Shown here: piece after piece, positions 12,490-19,900 of the stretch
Layout: each line of letters begins with the position of its first letter
Position numbering within the stretch: the stretch's first letter is position 1
From: CAYVFC01 sp964450715
GTDB taxonomy: Bacteria; Myxococcota_A; Polyangia; Polyangiales; JAFGIB01
Assembly (NCBI GenBank): GCA_964450715.1
Contig: CAYVFC010000109.1
Coordinates: 1 to 27,188 of the forward strand
DNA: 27,188 bases
Direction: 5' to 3'
Program-made: the position numbers and the translations under genes
The notes under the pieces: model-generated
What the model was told of the DNA's origin: nothing
What the model saw: the letters and a program-made list of their open reading frames with translations, nothing else
The model's database searches: none

Positions 12490-15297
12490 CTACGGCGATT
12501 CCCAGGCGCCCATGTCCGGGCCGCTGCCGTTGTAGTCTCCCGGCTCCGCCCGGTTTACATCCAGGCCGGGCAGTATCGCTCCCCTGTCGATCAGCGTGCT
12601 GTCGCCCCGCAGGCGTAGATCATACCCGGCCGCGTCCACGTAGAGCGGGTCGTCAGTCAGGCTGTTGGGGCCCAGCGAGGCGCACCCCCTGCAGGCACCC
12701 GAACCGTTGAGGTAGTAGTCGTTGTAATCGTGTATCGCAAAATCCTCGGTATCGCCGTCCACGCCCCAAAGGCCGTTGTTGCTGAGGATGTTGTTGCGGA
12801 AATCCGTACCGGTGATGTTATTACCGACGTAGACGCCGTCCTCCAGATTGGCGTGAAAGGTGTTCTGCACCAGGACATTGGCGACGGCGGGGCCGGACAT
12901 CTCTATTCCGTTGCCGTTCGCATAGATGAAGTTGCCGCGAACCGTGGAACCGTCGGCCTGCCCCATCAGCGATATCCCCATGTCCGAGTGCTCGCGTATA
13001 CGATTCCACTCCACGACATTGGGGCCTTGCAGCTTGATCCCTCTACTATCGTTGCGCGCCACGTCGTTGTCAGGCCCGAACACGTTGCCGGTGCCAGCCA
13101 GCAGAACGCCGTCGACGTTGTCGTGTATATAGCCGCGGGAAAACCGGTTGTTGGATCCGCCGGCGATATTTAGGGCCCAGCCGGAACAGTTGAAGATCTC
13201 CAGCCCATATATGCGATTGTTGCTGAAGTTGATGACGACGCAGTTGCCCGTCATGCCGGCGCCGTTCAGCGCCGCGCCGTCCGCGACGATGTCCAGGCCG
13301 GAGTCGTCCGTGGGCGTCGGAAGCGCCGAGGTTAGATCGATCTCGTAGCCAGGGGGAACGTGGATGGTCTGCTTCCCCGGCCTGGCGTTCGCATAGACAA
13401 TGGCTTCCCTGAGGGACAATCCGTCGCCCGGGTCCACGTTCTCGTCGATCTCGGTCGTGACCACGACCAGCTCGTCGGCCGGCGATACGACGACCTCGAA
13501 GGCCGACCAGGAGCGCAGGCCTTCGGTGTCCTCCACCATGAGCACCACGGTATGAGTGCCTTCGGTCGAGAACAGGTGGCTCGATGTGACCCCCTCACCG
13601 TCGGTCACGCCGTCGTTGTCCCAGTCCCACAGAAAGGTCAACGAGCCAGTACCGTCCTCCGCGTCCGTGCTGGCCGACGCGTCGGCCTGAAACGTGGTGG
13701 CCGTGGTGCCTGCGGGCGGGTCGACGAAAAAGTCGACGACGGGCGGCCTGTTGGGTACTGGCACGCACGCTCCGTCGTCGCCGTCGGTCAACCCGTCGCA
13801 ATCGTTGTCGGCCAGATCGGAGCAGTTGCCAGCCGGCTCGCTCTCCTCCACCGCGCCCCGAGTGGGATTGCAGGTACTGGTCTCCACTCCATCGAGGCAG
13901 ATGATCTCGCCGGTGTTTCCCGCGCACGCGCCCGTGCCGCAGATGGGAGACGAGGTGACGACATAGTCCTCGTCGGTGTCGCCGTCGCAATCGTCATCCT
14001 GATTGTTGCAGATCGTATCGTCCGCCGTTGCGTTCTGCAGCGGATCACAGGTGTCGGTGGGAACTCCGTCGCTGCAAACCAGACCCCCTGTGTTCCCCGC
14101 GCACGAGCCGACCCCGCAATAGGTGTTGGTTTCAACATAGTCCTCGTCGGTATCGCCGTCGCAGTCGTCATCCTGGTTGTTGCAGGCGGAATCGTCTGCC
14201 GCGGGCGAGCCGGTCGTGCAGGTATCCCGCTCCTCCCCGCCGATGCATCTCAGCTCTCCTGACGCCGTACAGGCGCCCCGGCCGCAAACGGTGGCCGTGG
14301 GGATGTAGTCCTCGCCGATGTCGCCGTCGCAGTCCTGGTCATGACCGTCGCAGACGTCGAGCGCGCCGTTCTCCGGGTAGCAGTCCGCCCCGCAGGCGTC
14401 CGGATCGTCGTCGCAGTCGTGCGTTGCGCAGAAACCGTCTCCATCCCGGTCCGTGCAGTCGGCTCCGCAGTTCGGGTTCTCGTCGTCGCAATCCTCGCCA
14501 CCGGGGCAAAATATGTCGATTAACCCATCGCCGTCCGCGTCCCGGTCGACCTCGCCCACGCTACAGACCCCTTCCATGCAGGCGCCGCTGGTATGGCACG
14601 CGTCCACGCACTCGCCGTCCGATAAACAGCTCGTGACCGTGATCGCGCCGGTCTCGTCACCGGTCACGCCCTCGACCTCGGCCTTGACCACTCCGGTTCC
14701 CACGGCGGTGGCCGTGAGCACGGTCCGGCTTCCCGAGACCGGCTCCAAGCTGCCGACCCCGCCCCGGACCGACCAACTCGCCTCCGCGTCCCGTACGAAC
14801 GAGCCGTCCTGCAGGCGGACCACCGCGAACAGCACCAGCGTCTGGTCCACCTCAAGCTCCTCGTCCAGCACCTCGCTCCCGGTGCCGCCCGGCGCATCCT
14901 CGATGACCATCTTTCTCTCCGGCAAAAGCACGGTAAAGGCGTCCGGCAGGGTCCCGGTCCTGCCGGCCGGGTCCTCGACGGTCAGGTCGTGGCTGCCCTG
15001 CTCGAGCCCTGCCGGCACCACCGCGGTCAGGGTATTGAAGTCGACGTAGGTGACCTCGCTCAGGTCGGCATCGCCCAGCCGCGCTCGGAACGTGCTTTCC
15101 AGGCGGGAGCGGTCTCTGTCCACATAGCTCGCATGCGCGTCCAGGTAAAAGTCGCGTCCGTGAATGGTGATCGGTGTTTCCACGTCTTGCGGGCCGGATG
15201 CGGGATCCACGCTCTCCGGACGCGGCGGTTGCGGAAGACGGGCGGAGCAACCAGCAACAAGAGCGGCAACCATCGCCGTGAGCGAGGCCGAACGCAT
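12490..15297 (-). CDS. Mosaic surface lipoprotein: TIG, Ig-like, MopE-type, PKD and beta-helix domains
   Basis: The product has 935 aa from ATG 15297, chosen for its lipoprotein signal (MRSASLTAMVAALVAGC, Cys17). Domains in order: IPT/TIG at 28-124 (VDPASGPQDVETPITIHG); bacterial Ig-like at about 140-223; Asp/Cys-rich calcium-type loops at 224-311 (DRDADGDGLIDIFCPGGEDC); four MopE-like metal-binding motifs at 312-512 (CNNQDDDCDGDTDEDY twice); PKD at 518-606 (WDWDNDGVTDGEG...GTHTVVLMVED); a CSLREA-like segment at 612-640 (GLSLREAIVYANA, Leu-Ser in place of Cys-Ser); and a right-handed beta-helix at about 640-900 with repeated N-x-I/V rungs. CSLREA plus beta-helix proteins are secreted and often polysaccharide-related, but no lyase catalytic set can be identified. 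It is likely an outer-surface adhesin or carbohydrate-binding protein. No Shine-Dalgarno is seen; a promoter abuts the start. Confidence 0.87.
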   Translation of the reverse strand: MRSASLTAMVAALVAGCSARLPQPPRPESVDPASGPQDVETPITIHGRDFYLDAHASYVDRDRSRLESTFRARLGDADLSEVTYVDFNTLTAVVPAGLEQGSHDLTVEDPAGRTGTLPDAFTVLLPERKMVIEDAPGGTGSEVLDEELEVDQTLVLFAVVRLQDGSFVRDAEASWSVRGGVGSLEPVSGSRTVLTATAVGTGVVKAEVEGVTGDETGAITVTSCLSDGECVDACHTSGACMEGVCSVGEVDRDADGDGLIDIFCPGGEDCDDENPNCGADCTDRDGDGFCATHDCDDDPDACGADCYPENGALDVCDGHDQDCDGDIGEDYIPTATVCGRGACTASGELRCIGGEERDTCTTGSPAADDSACNNQDDDCDGDTDEDYVETNTYCGVGSCAGNTGGLVCSDGVPTDTCDPLQNATADDTICNNQDDDCDGDTDEDYVVTSSPICGTGACAGNTGEIICLDGVETSTCNPTRGAVEESEPAGNCSDLADNDCDGLTDGDDGACVPVPNRPPVVDFFVDPPAGTTATTFQADASASTDAEDGTGSLTFLWDWDNDGVTDGEGVTSSHLFSTEGTHTVVLMVEDTEGLRSWSAFEVVVSPADELVVVTTEIDENVDPGDGLSLREAIVYANARPGKQTIHVPPGYEIDLTSALPTPTDDSGLDIVADGAALNGAGMTGNCVVINFSNNRIYGLEIFNCSGWALNIAGGSNNRFSRGYIHDNVDGVLLAGTGNVFGPDNDVARNDSRGIKLQGPNVVEWNRIREHSDMGISLMGQADGSTVRGNFIYANGNGIEMSGPAVANVLVQNTFHANLEDGVYVGNNITGTDFRNNILSNNGLWGVDGDTEDFAIHDYNDYYLNGSGACRGCASLGPNSLTDDPLYVDAAGYDLRLRGDSTLIDRGAILPGLDVNRAEPGDYNGSGPDMGAWESP

Positions 15298-15303
15298 ACC
15301 AAG

Positions 15304-15332
15304 GGTATAGCACCCGGCTGGAGGAAGGTCTA
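15304..15332 (-). promoter_or_regulatory. Candidate leaderless promoter of the mosaic lipoprotein
   Basis: On the minus strand TAGACC (15332-15327) and TATACC (15309-15304) are 17 bp apart, each matching four of six consensus bases. Only six bases separate the -10 box from ATG 15297, and no ribosome site is present, so the transcript would start at or next to the start codon. Confidence 0.35.
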
Positions 15333-15412
15333 CACAGCCGTTCCCGTACTGCAAATTCCGGTGTGCTTCCAATATCGGTGCCGACAGATGCTCGCGAAAC
15401 CGAGATCGGGAT

Positions 15413-16114
15413 CTACTCGGATCTTTCCGAGGTCTTGAAAGGCACGGGGGCGGTCCCGGGCTGCGGCTCCTGACCTGCTATTTGCATCGCACTTTTCAGC
15501 CCGGACTGGAGCGTGCCGCGGGTTACGGTCTCCTTCAGGTCCACCCCGAGACGCACGATGGTCCGGGCGTTGTAGCTGCTGACGCCGGTGACAATCACCT
15601 CCGCTCCCAGCAACCGGGCCGCCTTTATGGTTTTTAGTAGATGATCGGCCACGGCCGTGTCGATTACCGGCACTCCGGTAATGTCTAGGATGATGAACCG
15701 TGCCTGGGTGCGCCCGATGGCCTCCAGAACGCTTTCGGCGACCTGGTTGGCACGCTTTGTATCCACGTCCCCGATCAGCGGAAGCACCAAGATCCCGTCC
15801 CATACCTGCAACACAGGCGTCGACAGTTCCAGGATCGTCCTGCTCTGGGCCTCGATGGTCGTGACCTTCGTCTGCAGCTCCGCGGTCCGTTCTTCAACCC
15901 GTAGCTCGAGCATCTCTTTGGCCTTCCTCTCCTCTCCTATCGAAGCGGCGAGTTCCTCGGCAACCATATTCAGGCCGTTGATGATAACCTCGAGCTGATC
16001 TTCTGCGTCCGAGGTGGAAAGTCGGGCGCCCAAGTCGCCCGAGGCGAGCCGGGTCAGCATGTCGACAATTTCTTCAAGCCGAGGGTCTTCTTTCTTACTC
16101 GCCGGTTCGTTCAT
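15413..16114 (-). CDS. RsbR-like STAS-domain stress-sensing protein
   Basis: The product has 233 aa. Residues 10-55 resemble a HAMP-like helix pair (LASGDLGARLS), and residues 55-92 form a coiled coil (EERKAKEMLELRVEERTAEL). Residues 95-212 are a STAS domain with the RsbR signature DITGVPVIDTAVADHLL (Thr146, Thr153) and NARTIVRLGVDL (Thr185). Thr153 and Thr185 appear to match the two Thr residues phosphorylated by RsbT in Bacillus RsbR. RsbR proteins form stressosome scaffolds with RsbS and release RsbT on stress. Here there is no globin-like sensor domain, only HAMP and coiled coil. The start overlaps the upstream gene by 20 nt, with an AAAGG ribosome site, so the two are co-translated. No RsbS, RsbT kinase or phosphatase gene is adjacent, so partners must be encoded elsewhere. 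Confidence 0.85.
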   Translation of the reverse strand: MNEPASKKEDPRLEEIVDMLTRLASGDLGARLSTSDAEDQLEVIINGLNMVAEELAASIGEERKAKEMLELRVEERTAELQTKVTTIEAQSRTILELSTPVLQVWDGILVLPLIGDVDTKRANQVAESVLEAIGRTQARFIILDITGVPVIDTAVADHLLKTIKAARLLGAEVIVTGVSSYNARTIVRLGVDLKETVTRGTLQSGLKSAMQIAGQEPQPGTAPVPFKTSERSE

Positions 16115-16499
16115 TTTGAAAACCTTTCAACCACGCTATCGCCTCCTGCTCTGAGGTGAAGAGCCTAGTCGGGTAGGGCGGCTTGTTGAGACCGAGAAAG
16201 AAATTACCCATCAGCCTGCTGAGGGGAGATCCAATGACCAGGGCCAGCGCTAGCTCTACCTCGACCGCTTTTTCGGATGCATAATAATTGCGAGCATCCC
16301 GGGCAATCGATTTCGATTCACTGATATCGATTATAGCCGGTAACCTCTTACCGCTACTCAGCTCGGCCATGGCGAAAATGTTTTCTACAGCGTCTTCCAG
16401 CTTCTGTTCCGCACCTTTTGCGACTCGAACTCGCATAATCTGGTCGTCTCCCAACCAAATCCTGCTCGTCCGTGTCTCGATAGCTCCATCGTCTTTCAT
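16095..16499 (-). CDS. Small STAS-fold (DUF7793-like) protein
   Basis: The product has 134 aa and starts at ATG 16499 behind a strong GGAGG (7-nt gap). The order beta-rich N-terminus (SRIWLGDDQIMRVRVAKG), helix, LPAIIDISESKSIARDAR, then ALALVIGSPLSRLMGNFFLG and a final TRLFTSEQEAIAWLKGF matches the STAS/SpoIIAA-like group recently labelled DUF7793. From memory, its members often sit next to signalling STAS or histidine-kinase genes. It lacks the Asp-Ser/Thr phosphosite seen in the downstream RsbR-like protein, having DISESKSIAR instead. It is the first gene of a two-gene operon and overlaps the next by 20 nt. It may be a binding partner or a modulator of the RsbR-like scaffold. Function inferred from fold and neighbour only. 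Confidence 0.7.
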   Translation of the reverse strand: MKDDGAIETRTSRIWLGDDQIMRVRVAKGAEQKLEDAVENIFAMAELSSGKRLPAIIDISESKSIARDARNYYASEKAVEVELALALVIGSPLSRLMGNFFLGLNKPPYPTRLFTSEQEAIAWLKGFQNERTGE

Positions 16500-16574
16500 G
16501 ACAGCCTCCGAACGTACGTTTAGATCCTGGTAGCCCTTCGGCAGGCACTATGGTTCAGAAACCCATTCTTACTC

Positions 16575-16742
16575 GGGCGCGATCCCGAAAAGGGGCCAAT
16601 CTAGGTCGGAAATATGCATAATTCCGCCGAAAACGCTGTTTTTTGTCGCTCGTATCCCGAAATTTTATTCGTTCTACCGTTCCTGTAATCCTCTATAATT
16701 TCGATCGGTTACGGCGATTGGCCCCTTTGGGGAACCGCGCCC
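16575..16742. repeat. 168-bp segment bounded by 27-bp imperfect inverted repeats
   Basis: The arms are 16575-16601 and 16716-16742 and match at 23 of 27 positions. The inner 13 (AAAGGGGCCAATC / GATTGGCCCCTTT) are perfect. The 114-bp interior is AT-rich relative to the region. The form fits a MITE-like non-autonomous transposon or a large regulatory hairpin. No target-site duplication was identified. Confidence 0.6.
16607..16626. promoter_or_regulatory. 20-bp near-palindrome upstream of the STAS operon, candidate operator
   Basis: CGGAAATATGCATAATTCCG matches its reverse complement at 18 of 20 positions and is centred on ATGCAT. It lies about 110 bp upstream of ATG 16499, a plausible place for a transcription-factor site. 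The binding protein is unknown. Confidence 0.35.
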
Positions 16743-16905
16743 TTCTTACTCTTAGTACTATCGGCGACCCGACGCAAGCCGGTACTAGCCGTAGGCGCGC
16801 GGACAGTAGCCACCGGTGCGCGAAACCCCGGCTGCGTCCCGACACGTGTTCCCCGGACGAAAGGAAGAACGGCGTACCGTTCGTTCGATCCGGCCGCCGG
16901 GGCGG

Positions 16906-19900
16906 CTACCCGATCTCGACGTAACAGGTGGCGCTGCAGCCGTCGCCCGAGATCCTGTTGCCGTCGTCGCACTGCTCGGCGAAGTCGATCACCCCGTTGC
17001 CGCATAGCTCCGACTGGCAGTAGCGGTCGCAGCCGTCACCGGAGACCGTGTTGCCGTCGTCGCACTGCTCGCCCGGATCCAGCTTGCCGTTGCCGCAGGC
17101 ACCGGCCTCTATCCGGCAGAACTGATTGCAGCCGTCGCCCGGAATCGTGTTGCCGTCGTCGCATTGCTCGTTGTACTCGAGCACGCCGTTGCCGCAGACC
17201 GTGACCTCCAGCTTGCATGTCGAGCTGCAGCCGTCGCCCGAGATATTGTTGCCGTCGTCGCACTCTTCTGCCCCCTCCTTGACCCCGTCGCCGCATACGG
17301 TCACCAGCTTGCAGTTGTTGGTGCAGGTGTCGGCGGGGTTGGCGTTGCCGTCGTCGCACTCTTCCCCGGCGGCCGTGTCAACGATGCCGTCGCCGCAGCG
17401 GATCAAGGTGCAGGGGCTGCCCTGGGCGGGCTGGGCGCCGCGGCAGGTCGCCGACCCGGCCATGCCGTCGTCGCACTCCTCGAGCCCGCCGATGGCGCCG
17501 TCGCCGCAGAAGTTCTGGCACAGGCAGATGTTGGGCGCGCCCCGGGGCTCGTTGATGCACATGATCTGCGCGCTGTCGATGACCGGGCAGTCGCCGTGGT
17601 CGGCACCGTCGCAGACCTCGGCGCCTTCCCGGATGTCGTTACCGCATATGCCTTCCACCGTGCAGATCGCGCTGCAACCGTCGCCGGAGACGGCGTTGCC
17701 GTCATCGCACTGCTCGGGCGGCTCGATGATGCCGTTGCCGCACCTGGCCTCGACCTGGCAGGTGCTGCTGCAGCCGTCCCCGGCCCGCAGGTTGCCGTCG
17801 TCGCACTGCTCGGCCAGAACCGGGTTGTCCAGATCCAGCCGCCCGTCGCCGCACACGGGCACCGTGCAATTGGCGTTGCACCCGTCGCCGCCCCTGGTCT
17901 CGCAGCTGTCGTCGCCGATGCCGGCGCACAGGCTCGCGTCGGCCGTGCAATCCTGCCAATCGGTGCACTGCCTCCCGTCGTCGCAGACCTCCACGCCCTC
18001 CACCACGTCGTTGCCGCAGACGCTTTCCAGCGTGCAGATCGCGCTGCAACCGTCGCCGGAGACGGCGTTGCCGTCGTCGCATTGCTCCGGGGCCACGATG
18101 AAGCTGTCGCCGCAGTAGACGTTCCAGTAGCAGCTGGTGCTGCAGTGCGCGTACACGTCGTCGCTGGTGTCGCCCGGCGTTCCTGCCACATCGACCAGCT
18201 GGCCCGGAGCCCCGTTGTAGGCCCCGTCGTCGCACTGCTCGTTGGGGTCCACCACCCCGTCCCCGCACACGCAGGCCACCAGCACCCGCACGCTCGCGGT
18301 GTCGTAGACCCCCCCGCCCAGGTCGGCGGTGTAGGTGAAGGTGTCGATGAAGCCGCAGCTCTTGTCGTCCGGCGCGTCGTAGCCGATAGTCTCGTCGCCC
18401 TCGATCCAGGTCACGGTTCCCCGCGGCACGGGCTCGTCCGTGCAGCTGTCGGGATGATCGATCTCGTACTGCTGCTGCACGCCGTCCCCGCATGCACTTA
18501 CTATCCTCAGGCGCGGATCGACGCAGGCCGACTCGCTCAGGCTGTCGTTGAGCAGCACGTTGAGGGCCACGGGGTTCGTCTCCCCCACTACGTCGCGATC
18601 GACCCGGTACCGGTCGTCGCGCGCGTCGCCCGGCGCGTGGCAGTAGGCGGCGCCGACCGTGTTGACGCCGTCCAGGTTGCAGACCGTGCCCGGCGGGCAA
18701 TCAGCGTCGCTCTCGCAAGCGTGGGCGAAGAGCTGGCAGCTCTCGCTCGGGTTGCGCGGACAGATGATGAAGGAGCCGCCGTCGGGCGCGGTCTCGGCCG
18801 ACATCGCTTCCTTGGTATAGCTGCGGCCGGTGTTTCCGAGATCGAAGAGCAGGCCCGGCAGCCCGGAGCGGCCATAGAGCGGCGGGTCGGCCGCGGAGTA
18901 GATATCATAGAAGGTGAAGTACTCGCTGTTGGTAATGACCGCGCCGGGATCGAGGGCGTCGGAGCCGTCATAGGGAGGGGCGCCGACGTAACGGTTGAAG
19001 ATACCCACCATGTCCTCGCCCGGCACGGTGAAGATCCCGACCAGCGGATCCCCCGAGGGCGCCGACCAGCCGCGCGCCGCGTCCGGGGAAGCCTCGAACG
19101 AGGTGCAGTTGCCGCCCGGGTCAGCGCCGTTGGCCGGGCAGTCGGGCCAGACCGGATCGAGGTTCTCGTCGCGCCGGCGCGGGTAGACCAGCACCTGATC
19201 GGTCGCGTCGTCCACGACGTAGAGGTCGCCGTCCTCGCCCACGGTGAGCTCGCCCGGCTTGGTCAGGCCGGTGAGCGTGACCTGGTAGTCGGTGAGGTCG
19301 AATCCGGCCGGCAGGGCGTAGGGGAGGATGTCCCGGGGAAGCTCGGTGAGGATGACGGTCTGGCCGTTCATGTCGAGGAACAGGTAGTGGCCGGTGACCG
19401 GGTCGAAGGCCGATCCGGTTATGCTGCCGAGCTGGCTCGAAGCCAGCGGCTCCGGCCGCAAGGGCACCACGTAGCAGTCATCCGGGTCGGTTGTCGCGCC
19501 CGTGCAGGTAGCCGGCAGTTCCTGCGTGCCGCCCCCGGGCAGGTAGACGGTTCCGTTGGGCCCTGCCGTGGTGTCGCCGCGGTTGATGATGGTGCCGTCC
19601 AGGCAGAGCTCGATGCTGGGAAGCGAGGCGGAGGATTTGTGCCCGGCGAAGGACCGGCGGTCGGGGTTGTAGTTGAGCGCATCCGGGCTCACGTTCGCGA
19701 CGTTGAACCTGCGGAGGACCACGAACTCGGTGATGGGCCGGCAGACGCTCGGCTCGCCGCTGCAGCGATAAAAGGTCTCGACCGTGCAATCCAGTGCGCA
19801 GCCATCGCCTCCAACCAGCAAGCAGCTCCCTCCCCCGGCCTCACAAGCAGCGAAGTCGCTCGTGCAGTCCTTGCCGTCCTCGGTGCCGCCGGCGCACACG

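Larger units (their letters stand above)
16500..16905. other. AT-richer intergenic region between two minus-strand transcription units
   Basis: The 406 bp hold no credible gene. They contain a 168-bp inverted-repeat structure (16575-16742), a 20-bp near-palindrome (16607-16626), and a TATAAT at 16694-16699 with no gene downstream on that strand. Promoters for the STAS operon presumably lie here but cannot be pinned down. About 16743-16905 shows no structure beyond being the 3' flank of the giant lipoprotein gene. Confidence 0.5.

Noticed and set aside
16643..16924. Plus frame after a TATAAT box in the intergenic region
   Set aside because: No ribosome site or domain; it runs into the 3' end of the giant lipoprotein gene on the other strand.
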